Assembly: GCA_945874455.1 (NCBI GenBank)
Contig: CAMCHO010000016.1
Location: 1-44,409, forward strand
Source of the DNA: Opitutus sp. GAS368
Lineage (GTDB): Bacteria > Verrucomicrobiota > Verrucomicrobiia > Opitutales > Opitutaceae
Direction: 5' to 3'
Length of the DNA: 44,409 nt
The notes under the pieces were generated by a model that was not told the DNA's origin, made no database searches, and saw nothing but the letters and a program-made list of their open reading frames with translations. Position numbers and translations under genes: made by a program. Position 1 is the stretch's first letter. The number at the start of each line of letters is the position of its first letter. Positions 1-10,827 of the stretch are shown piece by piece.

Positions 1-1356
1 CAGTGCTTCTCCTCATTCGCGGGCAACCCCTATCTGATCGATCCGACGGCGTTGGTTACCGCCGGGCTGCTACCAATGTCAGCCCTCGAGGGCCTGCGCG
101 CACTGGATGCACAAGCCGTCGATTTCGGCGCGCTCTACCAAGTCAAACGACCGCTCCTGTTTGCCGCCCATGCCGCGTGGCTAAAACAGGCCAGACCGTC
201 GCTCCCGTACGGTGACTTCCCGCGCTTTCAGGCCGACAACGCGCACTGGCTCACGAGCTACGCCTTGTTTTCCGCGCTCAAAGATCACCATGAAGGCCGG
301 CCGTGGTGGGAATGGCCGGCCGAAACGCGGTCCCTCGCCAGCGCGCAAAAGTCTGCGCTCGCCCGACAAGTCGCCACCCGGGCCGAAGCCTACGCATTCA
401 TCCAATATTTTTTCTTCGGGCAGTGGCAGGCGCTCCGCAATCGTGCCTCGCAGCTGGGTATTTCCATCATTGGCGATACCCCGATCTTCACCGCGCTCGA
501 CAGTGCGGACGTGTGGGCGAGTCCGCACCTCTTCCAGCTCGACAAGAAAACGCTGCGCCCCACCGCCGTCGCGGGCGTGCCTCCTGATTATTTTTCGGCC
601 GATGGACAGCTGTGGGGCAACCCGCTCTACGATTGGGCAGCCCACGCCGCCGACGGCTACACGTGGTGGCTCGATCGTCTGCGCGCGAACTTCGCACTGT
701 GCGATGTCGTGCGCCTCGACCATTTCCGCGGCTTCGATGCCTATTGGGCGATTCCGGCCAGCGCCCCGACCGCGCGCACGGGCAGCTGGCAACCCGGTCC
801 GGGTATCGATTTCTTCAAGAAAGTTCGTCGCGCGATGCCCGCGGTGAAACTCATCGCCGAAGACCTCGGCGAACTTTCGCCGTCCGTCGTCACCTTGCGG
901 GAAGCCACCGGACTTCCGGGTATGGCCATTCTCCAATTCGCCTTCGGCGGCGATGCGAAAAACCTCTATCTTCCGCACAACCAGCGCGCCAACAGCGTCG
1001 TTTATCCCGGCACGCACGACAACGACACGACGCTCGGCTGGTATGCCACCACGGACGAACAAGCGCGCGATCACGTCCGTCGTTATTTCCGCGTGAGCGG
1101 TCAGGATGTCGGCTGGGACTTTGTCCGCTCGTCCTTCGCCTCCGTCGCCAATCTCGCCATCATTCCCCTGCAGGATCTTTTCAGCCTCGGTTCGTCTGCT
1201 CGTATCAACAGTCCGGGGACGAGCCAGGGGAATTGGACCTGGCGTTACCGTGACGAACAGTTACGGGCACTTCACGACGGTTCCGCATCCTATCTCCGTA
1301 ACCTCACGGCCCTCTACGGCCGCGACAGCAGTGCGCTCGTACTTCCGGCGAGTTAA
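1..1356 (+). CDS. malQ: 4-alpha-glucanotransferase (amylomaltase), 5' end cut by window
   Basis: GH77 enzyme that transfers alpha-1,4-glucan segments between malto-oligosaccharides in the cytoplasm. The frame is open from base 1, and the first residues (CFSSFAGNPYLIDP) already match the conserved N-terminal part of MalQ, so the start lies left of the window. An ATG at 76 and an alternative start at 52 are therefore internal. The three GH77 catalytic stretches are visible: RLDHFRGF (nucleophile Asp), AEDLG (acid/base Glu) and THDND (third Asp), plus the C-terminal GTSQGNWTWRY. The stop codon overlaps the stop of the convergent RND gene: both lie in the four-base palindrome TTAA at 1353-1356. 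No internal damage is seen. Confidence 0.95.
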   Translation, partial: QCFSSFAGNPYLIDPTALVTAGLLPMSALEGLRALDAQAVDFGALYQVKRPLLFAAHAAWLKQARPSLPYGDFPRFQADNAHWLTSYALFSALKDHHEGRPWWEWPAETRSLASAQKSALARQVATRAEAYAFIQYFFFGQWQALRNRASQLGISIIGDTPIFTALDSADVWASPHLFQLDKKTLRPTAVAGVPPDYFSADGQLWGNPLYDWAAHAADGYTWWLDRLRANFALCDVVRLDHFRGFDAYWAIPASAPTARTGSWQPGPGIDFFKKVRRAMPAVKLIAEDLGELSPSVVTLREATGLPGMAILQFAFGGDAKNLYLPHNQRANSVVYPGTHDNDTTLGWYATTDEQARDHVRRYFRVSGQDVGWDFVRSSFASVANLAIIPLQDLFSLGSSARINSPGTSQGNWTWRYRDEQLRALHDGSASYLRNLTALYGRDSSALVLPAS

Positions 1357-4300
1357 GCCCGCCTTGCCCGACCCCACGCGCCCGCGGTCCACAGCCGCGC
1401 GCGACCCAGCCAAAGATAGACGACCGGCACCGTGTAAAGCGTGAGCAACTGGCTCACGGCCAATCCGCCCACGATCGCGAGCCCCAACGGGCGGCGCATT
1501 TCCACGCCTTCACCACTCGCCAGCACCAACGGCAGCGCCCCCAACAACGCCGCACAATTTGTCATCAAGATCGGCCGCAACCGCAGCAGCGCCGCCTCGT
1601 AAATCGCCTCACGCGGCGCGATGGATCGGCTCCGCTCCGTCGCAATTGCAAAATCGATCATCAGGATCGCGTTTTTCATCACGATGCCGATCAGCAAGAA
1701 TAGCCCGAGCAGCGCGATCAGCGAGAATTCCGTATTCGTCAGCCGCAGCGCCAGCAACGCCCCCAGACCCGCCGACGGCAAGGTCGACAGAATGGTGAGC
1801 GGATGCACCAAACTCTCGTAAAGAATCCCCAACACGAGATACACCGCCACCAGCACACCGAGGATCAGGAACGGTTGATTCTGCAGCGTCTTTTGAAAAC
1901 TCTGCGCACTGCCCGACAACCGCGTCTGAATATCCATCGGCAACATAATGCCCGCGAGGGCGCGGTCGATCGCCGCGAGCCCCTCCTCGAGCGAAACATC
2001 CTTCGCCAACGCAAAGCCCACGTTTTCCGCCGCGAACTGGTTACGATGCCTCACGCGGTCATCGACGATGGAATAGTCGTAGCGCGTAAAGGCTGAGAGC
2101 GGCACCTTCGCCCCATCGGCTCCGATCACCTGCACCTGGTCCAGCACCGCCGGATCCGAGGTGAATTGCGGCTCCAGCTCCATGACCACGCGATACTGAT
2201 TAAGGCGGTCGTAGAGGGTGGCCACCTGCCGTTGGCTGAACGAGCTGTTCAGCACTTGTGACACCATCTGCATATCCACACCTAGGCGACGCGCGGCTTC
2301 ACGGTCGATGTGCAAACTAATCTGCTGCGTGCCGCTTTCGGAATAGTTCTCCACATCGGTGAGCTCGGGCAACTCCTGCAACGCCGCGGCCACTTTGGGT
2401 AACCACTTGCGCAAATGGCTCAGCTCGGAACTCAGCAAGGTGAGGTCGTAGGAGCCCGCGTCCGAGGTGCGGGGCGCATCCATGTCCTGCGAAACGCCCA
2501 TCCACAACATGCCACCCGCCACCGGCGGGGCCGCGAGTCGCAAGCGGTTGACCACCTCGGTCGCCGACACGCCGCGCTCCGCCAGCGGCTTCAACCGCAC
2601 CATCATGCGCGCGTTGTTCAAACCGCTGCTGCCGCCCGAAGAACCGATCAGATCCTGCACGGCGGGATCCGCCATAATCAACTTCCGGTACACATCGACC
2701 TTCGGCTGCATCATGCGGTAGGAAAACGCTTCGTCGCCTCGCACAAAGCCCGTCAATTGTCCGGTATCTTGCGACGGCAGAAATCCCTTGGGTATCTTGA
2801 TGTAGAGCGAAACGTTGAGCGCGATCGTCCCGGCCAAAACGATCAGGGTCAGAGTCGCATGACCTAGCACCCAACTAAGCGACTTCGCGTAGACACCGCG
2901 CACCGCTTCAAATGCACCCTCAGTCACCCGACGCAGCGGGCCCGTGGGGCGAGCCTCTTTGCGCACCAACCACCGCGCACACAAACTCGGCGTGAGCGTG
3001 AGCGACACCGCCAGCGACAGGATGATCGCCGCCACCAAGGTGATCGAGAACTCGCGGAACAACCGTTCGACCAGACCACCCATAAACAAGATCGAAACAA
3101 ATACCGCGACGAGCGAGAGATTCATCGCGAGCAAAGTAAAACCGACCTCCTGCGAACCGCGCATCGCCGCCCGAAATGGCGAGAGCCCGCGCTCAATGTG
3201 GCGGGAAATATTCTCCAATACGACGATGGCATCATCGACCACGAGACCCGCGGCGACAATCAGCGCCATCAGCGACAGATTATTAAGCGAAAATCCGCAG
3301 AGATGCATCACGCCAAACGTCCCGATCAACGACACCGGAATCGCGAGGCTCGGAATGAGCGCCGCGCGCGCGCTACCCAGAAACAAAAATACCACAAGCA
3401 TCACGAGTCCGGCCGAGATCAGCAGCGTGCGCTCGGATTCCCGGAGCGTCGCGCGGATGCCCGGCGAACGATCCATCACCACTGCAAGGTCGGCATCGGC
3501 CGGCAACAACGCGCGCAAGCCCGGTAACTGGGCGTTGATCGCATCAATGGTCGCGATCATGTTGGCGCCCGGCTGACGGCTGATCATGAGCAGCACGGCG
3601 GGCTGGTCATTATGAAAACCGTTACTGTAGCGGTCTTCCACCGAGTCGGTGACTTTCGCGACATCACCCAGCCGCACCGGAGCACCGTCGCGATAACGGA
3701 TGATCATGGGCAAATATTCCTCAGCGCGCCGTAGCTGATCGCTGATCTGCACCTGCCACTGGCGTCCGCCTTCCTCCACGCTGCCACGCGGACGGATCGA
3801 ATTGGCGTTGGCGATCGCCCGACGCACTTCGTCGAGAGCGATCCCGTGATGCGACAGCGCGTGAGGGTTCAACTGGACACGCACTGCCGGCAACGAGCTC
3901 CCCCCGACCGACACCTCACCGACCCCCTGAATCTGGGAAACTTTCTGCGCGAGGACCGTGGCCGCAATATCGTAGAGCGCGCCGGGCGCCAGATTCGGCG
4001 AGCTCAGCGCCAGCGCCATGATCGGGGCCTGCGAAGGATTGGATTTACGATACGTCGGGTTGCCCGGCATGCCGGCCGGCAGTTGACCGCGAGCGGCGTT
4101 GATCGCCGCTTGCACGTCGCGGGCGGCGGCGTCGATGTCGCGGTCAAAATTAAATTCCAGCGTTATCCCGACCGAGCCTTGGCGAGAGTCCGCCGAGATA
4201 TTGGTGATCCCGGCGATGCTGCCCAAGGCCCGCTCCAGCGGAGCCGACACGCTCGAGGCCATCGTTTCGGGACCGGCCCCGGGTAACGACGCGCTCACGC

Positions 4301-4436
4301 GGATCGTCGGGAAATCCACCTGCGGCAGCGGTGCGACCGGCAGCAATCCGTAGGCGAGCGCCCCCACCAGCACGATCGCGACGGCGATCAAAGCACTCGC
4401 AATCGGGCGTCGAACAAATGGACGCGAAAGGTTCAT
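1353..4436 (-). CDS. mdtC: RND multidrug efflux transporter, MdtC-like subunit
   Basis: Inner-membrane proton/drug antiporter subunit of 1027 aa, the usual size for HAE1-type RND pumps. The N-terminus ([13 protein letters not shown], then [14 protein letters not shown] and [15 protein letters not shown]) follows E. coli MdtC rather than MdtB or AcrB as I remember those proteins. The proton-relay pair Asp401-Asp402 sits in TM4 ([13 protein letters not shown]), and the matching TM10 Lys is in [14 protein letters not shown]. It is last of three overlapping genes; its ATG overlaps the mdtB stop as ATGA (4433-4436), indicating translational coupling. MdtB and MdtC form a heterotrimer in E. coli, which fits two different adjacent RND genes. 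No TolC-type gene or BaeSR regulator is nearby. Confidence 0.93.
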   Translation of the reverse strand: MNLSRPFVRRPIASALIAVAIVLVGALAYGLLPVAPLPQVDFPTIRVSASLPGAGPETMASSVSAPLERALGSIAGITNISADSRQGSVGITLEFNFDRDIDAAARDVQAAINAARGQLPAGMPGNPTYRKSNPSQAPIMALALSSPNLAPGALYDIAATVLAQKVSQIQGVGEVSVGGSSLPAVRVQLNPHALSHHGIALDEVRRAIANANSIRPRGSVEEGGRQWQVQISDQLRRAEEYLPMIIRYRDGAPVRLGDVAKVTDSVEDRYSNGFHNDQPAVLLMISRQPGANMIATIDAINAQLPGLRALLPADADLAVVMDRSPGIRATLRESERTLLISAGLVMLVVFLFLGSARAALIPSLAIPVSLIGTFGVMHLCGFSLNNLSLMALIVAAGLVVDDAIVVLENISRHIERGLSPFRAAMRGSQEVGFTLLAMNLSLVAVFVSILFMGGLVERLFREFSITLVAAIILSLAVSLTLTPSLCARWLVRKEARPTGPLRRVTEGAFEAVRGVYAKSLSWVLGHATLTLIVLAGTIALNVSLYIKIPKGFLPSQDTGQLTGFVRGDEAFSYRMMQPKVDVYRKLIMADPAVQDLIGSSGGSSGLNNARMMVRLKPLAERGVSATEVVNRLRLAAPPVAGGMLWMGVSQDMDAPRTSDAGSYDLTLLSSELSHLRKWLPKVAAALQELPELTDVENYSESGTQQISLHIDREAARRLGVDMQMVSQVLNSSFSQRQVATLYDRLNQYRVVMELEPQFTSDPAVLDQVQVIGADGAKVPLSAFTRYDYSIVDDRVRHRNQFAAENVGFALAKDVSLEEGLAAIDRALAGIMLPMDIQTRLSGSAQSFQKTLQNQPFLILGVLVAVYLVLGILYESLVHPLTILSTLPSAGLGALLALRLTNTEFSLIALLGLFLLIGIVMKNAILMIDFAIATERSRSIAPREAIYEAALLRLRPILMTNCAALLGALPLVLASGEGVEMRRPLGLAIVGGLAVSQLLTLYTVPVVYLWLGRARLWTAGAWGRARRA

Positions 4437-7400
4437 CCCGAAAGACTCTCGACCGGCTTCCCCGTGACCGCCGCCTTCGCCACCTGCGGCGACTTCGCCC
4501 GGTGCGCGAGGCGATCAAAAAACAGATAGACCACCGGGGTGGTAAAGAGCGTGAGCACTTGGCTGACGAGGAGGCCGCCGACCATAACGATACCGAGGGG
4601 TTGACGCAGTTCCGCGCCGGAGCCCGACGACAACATCAACGGCAACGCACCGAACAGCGCCGCCAACGTGGTCATGAGAATCGGACGAAACCGGAGGAGC
4701 GCCGCCTGCCGAATAGCGTCAACCGGACTGAGCCCCTGCCGTCGCGTCGCATCGAGGGCGAAATCTACCATCATAATACCGTTTTTCTTCACTAAACCGA
4801 TGAGGAGAATCACGCCGATGATCGCGATCATATCCAGAGGACGTCCGGTCAGCCACAGCGCCAGCAGCGCCCCGACCGTGGCCGACGGCAGCGTCGAGAG
4901 AATCGTGATCGGGTGAATCAAGCTCTCGTACAAGACGCCGAGCACGATGTACATCGTCACGACGGCGGCCAACACCAGGAGCAGCGTGCTCGCGAGCGAC
5001 GAGCGGAAAGCGTTCGCGGCACCCTGAAAACGCATCTCGATCGCCGCTGGCACCCCGAGTTCCTCATTGGTTCGTTCGATCGCCGCTACCGCGTCACCGA
5101 GCGAGGCTCCTTTGCCGAGATTGAACGAGACCGTCACCGCCGGGAACTGGCCGACATGACTGATCAACAGCGTAGCCGGCCGCTCCGAGACCCGCGCAAT
5201 ACTGGAGAGCGGCACCGGGCGTCCGGCGCGCGTGCGCACGAAAATCGTCGTCAGTGCTTGCGGACCCGCCGCCAGCCGGGGGTCCACCTCCAGCACGACG
5301 CGATACTGGCTGGACTGCGTAAAGAGCGTGGAGATCTGGCGCTGCCCAAACGCACTGTAGAGCGCATCGTCGATGTCGGCCACGGATACACCGAGCCGGC
5401 TCGCCGCATCGCGGTCAATTTCCAGGAAGGCTTGCAGGCCCTCGTTCTGAATGTCGCTCGCCACATCCGACAAGGCCGGCAGTGCCTGTAATCGCTCGAC
5501 GAGTTCAGGCACCCAACTGTGCAACAATTTCTCATCCGGACTCGTCAGCGTAAACTGAAACTGCGTGCGACTCACCCGGTCCTCAATCGTCAACTCCTGG
5601 ACCGGTTGCAGATACAGCGTGATGCCCGTGACCGCGAGCGCCTGCGTACGCAGACGCTCAATGATCTGGAGCGCGGTATCGGGACGCTGGGCATGAGGCT
5701 TGAGATTAATGAGCATCCGACCGCTGTTGAGCGTGGCGTTGGTGCCGTCGACGCCAATGAACGACGAGAGGCTCGATACCGCCGGGTCCTCGAGAATTTT
5801 GGCCGCGAGCGCTTGCTGGCGCTCAGCCATCGCGGAAAACGAGATCGACTGCGGGGCCTCCGTAACGGCCTGAATCGCGGCATTATCCTGCACCGGGAAA
5901 AATCCTTTGGGCACGATCAGATAGAGCACCACCGTGAGTGCGAGTGTGCCGACCGTCACGAGCAAGGTCGCGCGTTGCCGCAACAACACCCAGTCGAGCC
6001 AAATCGCGTAGCGCGCAATCACCCCATCGAGGAAGCCACGCTTGGTGTGCTCGCGTGGGACGTGGGCCGGCAGCATGCGGGCACACATCATCGGCGTCAG
6101 CGTGAGCGAGACCAGGAGGGAAATTAAAATGGAAACCGCCAGCGTGATCGCGAACTCGTGGAACAACCGCCCGACGATGTCGCCCATGAACAATAACGGA
6201 ATCAGCACGGCGATGAGCGACAGCGTCAGCGAGACGAGGGTGAAGCCGATTTGCGACGCACCTTTCAGCGTCGCCTCCAGCGGCGGATAGCCCTCCTCCC
6301 GGTAACGCGCGATATTCTCCAGCATCACGATGGCATCATCGACGACGAAGCCCGTGGCGACCGTCAGCGCCATCAACGTCAGGATATTGAGCGAATAGCC
6401 GGCCAGATACATCACGCCAAACGTCCCGACGAGCGACAGCGGCACGGCAATGCTCGGGATGATCGTGGCGGCGATGTTGCGCAGAAACAGAAACGTCACG
6501 AGCACCACGAGGAGCACAGCGAAAATAAGTTCGTGCTGAACCGAGCGAACCGAGGAGCGGATACTCTGGGTACGATCCGTGAGCACGGCAACGTCGACGG
6601 CAGCGGGCAGACTGGCCGAGAGTTGCGGGAGCAAGGCCTGCACGCGGTCCACCACTTCGATGACGTTGGCACCGGGCTGACGCTGCACGTTGATGAGCAC
6701 CGCCGGCAACGTATCCGCCCAAGCGGCGAGCCGGCGGTCCTCGGCGGCGTTTTCGATGCGGGCCACGTCGCCTAGTCGCAGGGGCCGACCATCGCGCCAA
6801 GCGATGATGAGATTGCGGTACTCATCGACGGACCGGAGTTGATCATTCGCATCCATCAGAATCGCGCGCAACGGACCATCAAAACTCCCCTTGGGTCCAT
6901 TGACACTGGCCGCACCAATGGCGGTGCGTACATCGGCGAGGCTGAGGCCACGGGCCGCGAGTTCGCCGGGATTGATCTGCACGCGCACTGCCGGGCGCTG
7001 GCCACCGGCGAGACTCACCATGCCGACGCCGGGAATTTGCGCTAACTTCTGGGCGATGCGCGTATCCACCAAATCATGCACCTGCGGAAGCGGCAGACTG
7101 CCGGAGGTCACGGCGAGCGTCAGAATGGGGGTGTCGGCGGGATTGACCTTCCGATAAACCGGAGGCGTGGGCAAATCGTTCGGCAGGAGATTGCTCGCGG
7201 CGTTAATGGCCGCCTGCACTTCCTGCTCCGCGACGCCCATGGAAACCTTCAGCGAAAACTGCAGCGTGATCACCGACGAGCCCCCGGAACTGACCGACGA
7301 CAACTGGTTAACCCCCGGTATCTGACCGAAACGGCGCTCAAGCGGTGCAGTGATTGCACTCGCCGTCACCGCCGGGCTCGCACCCGGGTAGAAAGTAAAA

Positions 7401-7540
7401 ATCTGGATCGTGGGAAACTCCACCTGCGGGAGTGCTGCGACAGGCAGGAGTCGATAGGCGAGGATACCGGAGAGCAGCAGCGCCACCATCAGGAGGCTCG
7501 TCGCCACCGGACGGAGGATGAACGGGCGCGAGGGATTCAT
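4433..7540 (-). CDS. mdtB: RND multidrug efflux transporter, MdtB-like subunit
   Basis: Second RND pump subunit, 1035 aa. The N-terminus ([17 protein letters not shown]) and the stretch [20 protein letters not shown] resemble E. coli MdtB closely. The TM4 proton-relay pair is Asp401-Asp402 ([13 protein letters not shown]) and the TM10 Lys is in [14 protein letters not shown]. The start ATG shares one base with the adaptor stop (TAATG at 7538-7542 on the minus strand). The upstream sequence is purine-rich (AGAAGGAATA just before ATG), one of the few Shine-Dalgarno-like leaders in the window; the same bases encode the Lys-rich tail of the adaptor. Function as MdtB within an MdtABC-like pump is a family inference. 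Confidence 0.93.
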   Translation of the reverse strand: MNPSRPFILRPVATSLLMVALLLSGILAYRLLPVAALPQVEFPTIQIFTFYPGASPAVTASAITAPLERRFGQIPGVNQLSSVSSGGSSVITLQFSLKVSMGVAEQEVQAAINAASNLLPNDLPTPPVYRKVNPADTPILTLAVTSGSLPLPQVHDLVDTRIAQKLAQIPGVGMVSLAGGQRPAVRVQINPGELAARGLSLADVRTAIGAASVNGPKGSFDGPLRAILMDANDQLRSVDEYRNLIIAWRDGRPLRLGDVARIENAAEDRRLAAWADTLPAVLINVQRQPGANVIEVVDRVQALLPQLSASLPAAVDVAVLTDRTQSIRSSVRSVQHELIFAVLLVVLVTFLFLRNIAATIIPSIAVPLSLVGTFGVMYLAGYSLNILTLMALTVATGFVVDDAIVMLENIARYREEGYPPLEATLKGASQIGFTLVSLTLSLIAVLIPLLFMGDIVGRLFHEFAITLAVSILISLLVSLTLTPMMCARMLPAHVPREHTKRGFLDGVIARYAIWLDWVLLRQRATLLVTVGTLALTVVLYLIVPKGFFPVQDNAAIQAVTEAPQSISFSAMAERQQALAAKILEDPAVSSLSSFIGVDGTNATLNSGRMLINLKPHAQRPDTALQIIERLRTQALAVTGITLYLQPVQELTIEDRVSRTQFQFTLTSPDEKLLHSWVPELVERLQALPALSDVASDIQNEGLQAFLEIDRDAASRLGVSVADIDDALYSAFGQRQISTLFTQSSQYRVVLEVDPRLAAGPQALTTIFVRTRAGRPVPLSSIARVSERPATLLISHVGQFPAVTVSFNLGKGASLGDAVAAIERTNEELGVPAAIEMRFQGAANAFRSSLASTLLLVLAAVVTMYIVLGVLYESLIHPITILSTLPSATVGALLALWLTGRPLDMIAIIGVILLIGLVKKNGIMMVDFALDATRRQGLSPVDAIRQAALLRFRPILMTTLAALFGALPLMLSSGSGAELRQPLGIVMVGGLLVSQVLTLFTTPVVYLFFDRLAHRAKSPQVAKAAVTGKPVESLSG

Positions 7541-8778
7541 TATTCCTTCTTCTTTTTCTTCTTCGCGCCGTCGCCCTTGGCTGCACCTTCGCCACCGGGA
7601 GAATGAGCCGCTTTCGCCGGATCATCGCTCACCACCGAAACCGCGCGGCCTTCGCGCAACCGGTCGACGCCTTCTAGGACGACGAGGTCGCCGGACTGCA
7701 GTCCTTTCGTAATCGACTGCTGTGCTCCGTCGGATGGCCCGAGGACAATGTCACGCACCGTGGCCTTGTTCTCAGCGTTCACGACGTAAACGTACGTGCC
7801 GCGCGAGCCATATTGCACGGCGACACTCGGGATCACCAGGGCGGCCTTCAACGTGCGTACGCGGAGGCGGACATTCACAAATTGATTCGGGAAAAGTTTC
7901 TCGTCGGCGTTAGCGAACTCCGCCTTGAGCCGAAGCGTGCCGGTCGCGAGGTCGATCTGGTTGTCCACAGTCTTCAGGCTGCCGGTGGCGAGCACCACAC
8001 CCTCGCTCCGGTCCCACGCCTCGACGACGAGTTGTTCGCCGGCGCGAAGCGGCTCGACGACTTTCTGCAGTTCCATCTCCGGAATCGTGAACATCACCGA
8101 AATCGGACGCGTCTGCGTGATCACGACCATGCCGCCCGCATCGCCAGCCCGAACGATATTGCCGGCGTCGACTTGGCGGAGCCCCAGCCGGCCAGCAATC
8201 GGAGCTTCGACTTTGGTATAGGCGAGTTGCCGCCGAGCATCTTCGACCTGCGCCTGCGCGGTCGCCAAGGCACCCTCGCGCTCCGCCACGAGGGCCTGCT
8301 GCGCCTCCAGTTGCTGCGGGGAAATGAGCGTCTGCGCATTGAGCACTTTGAAACGCTCCAAGTCGCTGCGTACGGTGCGAAGCTGCGATTCGCTCAACCG
8401 GAGTTGCCCTTCCATTTGCGTCAGCCGCAGCTGATAGGGCAGCGGATCGATTTCCGCGAGCAGCTGCCCCGCAGTCACCTCTTGGCCCTCTGAAAACGCG
8501 ACCCGCAACAACTGTCCGTCAACGCGGCTGCGCACCGTCACGATGTTGAGTGGTACCACCGTGCCGATGGCGCGCAAATGTACGGATAAGTCTCGGGATT
8601 GCGCCGCCTCGGCTTTCACCGGCACCGGCTGGGCATTGCTCTTACTGCTGCGAAAATAGCTTCCGCCGCCGGATTTCGGTGCCTCGGCGCGAAAGCCGAA
8701 ATACCAGACGCCTCCCGCGAAAACCAAGGCGACGGCACTATAGATAAACCAGCTGCGGGAAGATTGAGGGTGCGGCAT
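7540..8778 (-). CDS. mdtA: RND efflux periplasmic adaptor (membrane fusion protein), MdtA-like
   Basis: Adaptor of 412 aa linking the RND pump to an outer-membrane channel. An N-terminal hydrophobic anchor (residues about 10-29, [21 protein letters not shown]) is followed by the first lipoyl half ([20 protein letters not shown]), a coiled-coil hairpin (about 115-190), the second lipoyl half ([19 protein letters not shown]) and beta-barrel and membrane-proximal domains. The C-terminus is a low-complexity tail ending in a run of lysines. It is first in the mdtABC-like operon. The ATG at 8778 has no Shine-Dalgarno sequence; the leader is pyrimidine-rich (CCCACCTCCTTTCGAA). The gene lies 126 bp downstream of the OleB-like gene on the same strand, separated by a 9-bp hairpin. 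Confidence 0.92.
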   Translation of the reverse strand: MPHPQSSRSWFIYSAVALVFAGGVWYFGFRAEAPKSGGGSYFRSSKSNAQPVPVKAEAAQSRDLSVHLRAIGTVVPLNIVTVRSRVDGQLLRVAFSEGQEVTAGQLLAEIDPLPYQLRLTQMEGQLRLSESQLRTVRSDLERFKVLNAQTLISPQQLEAQQALVAEREGALATAQAQVEDARRQLAYTKVEAPIAGRLGLRQVDAGNIVRAGDAGGMVVITQTRPISVMFTIPEMELQKVVEPLRAGEQLVVEAWDRSEGVVLATGSLKTVDNQIDLATGTLRLKAEFANADEKLFPNQFVNVRLRVRTLKAALVIPSVAVQYGSRGTYVYVVNAENKATVRDIVLGPSDGAQQSITKGLQSGDLVVLEGVDRLREGRAVSVVSDDPAKAAHSPGGEGAAKGDGAKKKKKKE

Positions 8779-8864
8779 TTCGAAAGGAGGTGGGATCGTC
8801 GGAGATCGTGGACAGTTGCCCGCCAGACGACCACGCAGGGGGCTGCGTTGCTACAAATTTGTTT

Positions 8865-8893
8865 CGCTCAGCGCGTTTCGCACCCGCTGAGCG
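8865..8893. repeat. 9-bp perfect inverted repeat between oleB-like gene and mdtA
   Basis: CGCTCAGCG at 8865-8873 and CGCTGAGCG at 8885-8893 are perfect reverse complements with an 11-base loop. On the minus strand the hairpin begins 11 bases after the stop of the OleB-like gene and is not followed by a T run. It is therefore not a classic intrinsic terminator; it may be a factor-dependent end or an mRNA-stabilising stem that separates the lipid cluster from the efflux operon. Confidence 0.5.
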
Positions 8894-8904
8894 GGGCGAC
8901 CCGA

Positions 8905-9798
8905 TCACGCGCCTCCGAGAAACGACGCGACGCGCGGCACCACTTCGTCCCGCGCGTCTTCGAGCACGTAGTGACCGGCATCAGCGAGGCGGTGCACTGC
9001 CGCTTGGGGCAGAACCTCGCGCCACCTCGCCAAAAACGAGTCGTTGAAACAAAAATCGCGTCCACCCCAGACGATCATCGCCGATCGGTCGCGGAAATGT
9101 CGCAACCCCTGCTCAACCTCGGCCAGAGCCGCCCAACTCCGATGCGCAGCGTCCAACGGGATGTCGCGCACAAACGCACTCACCGCGACGCGATTCGCCC
9201 AGGAATTATAGGGAAATAGCAATCCGGCCCGCTCGTTTTTTGTCAGCGCGCGCCGCTGCATCGACATCCACGTCGCCGGCCACGCAAAACCATTCAGGCC
9301 GCGCACCAAGAGCGGTCCGATCAACGGAGCCTTGCACAGCGCGATGCGGGCCGGGATGCGCGTCGACGCGAATGCCGCCGTATTCAACACCGTCACGCGC
9401 CCAATCAATCCCGGATGGCGCGCTGCGAAGCCGAACCCAATCGCGCCGCCCCAGTCGTGCACGACGAGATGCACGCGGCTCAGTTTCAGTGACGCCACCA
9501 GTGCTTCGACGTCGGCGATGCGGGTTGCCAGCGTGTAGTCGTAGTCTTCCGGCTTCTCGGAAAGTCCCATGCCGATGTGATCGGGCGCGATACAGCGCAT
9601 CGTCGGCGCGAGCGCTGCCACCAGTTTTCGATAGTAAAACGACCACGTCGGATTGCCGTGCACCATCAGCACCGCTTCGTCGCGCCGCGGCCCCTCGTCG
9701 ACGTAGCTCATCCGGGCACCGCTCGCCGTCACCAACGATTTCGGTGCGAACGGGTATTCGCCGGCGAGCCATGCGGGTATCTGGATCGTCGCTACCAT
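8905..9798 (-). CDS. oleB: alpha/beta hydrolase, OleB / haloalkane-dehalogenase-like
   Basis: 297-aa alpha/beta hydrolase of the haloalkane dehalogenase-like branch. Visible motifs are HGNPTWSF (47-54, oxyanion region), HDWGG with nucleophile Asp115, acid Asp248 (WGGRD) and catalytic His276 (AGHYVLEDA). An Asp nucleophile at about 114-115 is what I recall for OleB, the beta-lactone decarboxylase of olefin biosynthesis. The gene overlaps the OleA-like gene by 7 bp, which strongly supports an OleB role over a true dehalogenase. The start is ATG 9798; an upstream in-frame extension to 9894 lies inside the oleA-like gene, is Arg-rich and is rejected. OleC (beta-lactone synthetase) and OleD are not in the window, so the chemistry here is inferred. 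Confidence 0.82.
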   Translation of the reverse strand: MVATIQIPAWLAGEYPFAPKSLVTASGARMSYVDEGPRRDEAVLMVHGNPTWSFYYRKLVAALAPTMRCIAPDHIGMGLSEKPEDYDYTLATRIADVEALVASLKLSRVHLVVHDWGGAIGFGFAARHPGLIGRVTVLNTAAFASTRIPARIALCKAPLIGPLLVRGLNGFAWPATWMSMQRRALTKNERAGLLFPYNSWANRVAVSAFVRDIPLDAAHRSWAALAEVEQGLRHFRDRSAMIVWGGRDFCFNDSFLARWREVLPQAAVHRLADAGHYVLEDARDEVVPRVASFLGGA

Positions 9799-10817
9799 TC
9801 GAGAGCGAGCATCAGACAATTCAGACCGCTCCCGATACCCAGCAAGCCGACGCGGTGACCTTCCCGGACAGCGCCAGCGTCGACGGCGGCACACAACGTC
9901 GCGGGCAAGGCAACCGAGCCTGTGTTACCCAAGGTTTCAAAGGTCGAAAAATCTTTAGCCAGATCGAGGCCCAGGGTCTCATAGAGTTTTCGCCGATGGG
10001 TGCTGCCGACTTGATGGCAAATAAATCGATCAAACGACGCCCCCTGCTCGGCGCTAAAATCCCTCCACGTTGCTTGCGCGAGGCCCACGCCGGCGATCAA
10101 CAACTGCTCCGAATCCGTCTGCATCGCGAGCGCATCGGCGCCGTGGGTATCACCCTGGCAAAGCTCACTGTGCTGGGTCGCGGCGCGCGCGATACCACCG
10201 AGCAGACGATGCGCGCGGCCCTTCACGAGCGAGCGATGACACACCATCGCGGCCACCGCGCCCGAGCCAATGGTGAGATTGGCGAAATACGGTTTGATGT
10301 CGTTTCGCGAAAGCGGTTTTGCCAACAGCGTTTGCACCGTTTGCTCGACCAACGGTCGACCATTCTCACCCGAAACCACGAGCGCGCAGCGAATCTGGCC
10401 GGATTCGATCAGACCGGCCGCGACCGTCAGCGCATTGAGAAAACCGAGACACGCATTCGAGAGATCGAAAATCTGGGCGGTGGACGGAAGGCCTATTTTC
10501 CGATGCGCAAACGACGCCGTCGCCGGTTCCAACATGTCGCGACTCACCGCCGCGTGGACGAATAACTCGACGCGCTCCGCACCGAGCGCGGACTTCGCCA
10601 GCACCGCCCGTCCCGCCTGCGCACTGGCATCCGACGGACGCGTGCCGGTCGGCCACATCCGCCGCTCGCGGATGCCCGACATGAGTTCGAGCCGCCCGAC
10701 CGGCAGCTTGAGTCGCTCATAGAGCGGGCGGAGCCGCTCCTCGATCGCGGCGGAACTCCACACCTCTTCGGGCAACGCGACCGCCAACGACTCGATGCAG
10801 ACGTGTTCGAATTTCAT
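9792..10817 (-). CDS. oleA: OleA-like thiolase-fold condensing enzyme (KAS III superfamily)
   Basis: 341-aa thiolase-superfamily protein annotated as OleA-like: non-decarboxylative head-to-head condensation of two fatty acyl thioesters. The nucleophile is Cys123 in SNACLGF, with His268 (ICHQVGS) and Asn298 (LGNTGS) completing the triad. Glu97 lies 26 residues before the Cys, the same spacing as the catalytic Glu117/Cys143 pair I recall from Xanthomonas OleA, which ordinary FabH lacks. GSGAVA near 185-189 also fits. It lies 10 bp after the FabI-like gene and overlaps the OleB-like gene by 7 bp. The alternative is a generic FabH-like ketosynthase; the Glu spacing and the oleB neighbour argue for OleA. 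Confidence 0.82.
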   Translation of the reverse strand: MKFEHVCIESLAVALPEEVWSSAAIEERLRPLYERLKLPVGRLELMSGIRERRMWPTGTRPSDASAQAGRAVLAKSALGAERVELFVHAAVSRDMLEPATASFAHRKIGLPSTAQIFDLSNACLGFLNALTVAAGLIESGQIRCALVVSGENGRPLVEQTVQTLLAKPLSRNDIKPYFANLTIGSGAVAAMVCHRSLVKGRAHRLLGGIARAATQHSELCQGDTHGADALAMQTDSEQLLIAGVGLAQATWRDFSAEQGASFDRFICHQVGSTHRRKLYETLGLDLAKDFSTFETLGNTGSVALPATLCAAVDAGAVREGHRVGLLGIGSGLNCLMLALEW

Positions 10818-10827
10818 GCGGCGGCGC

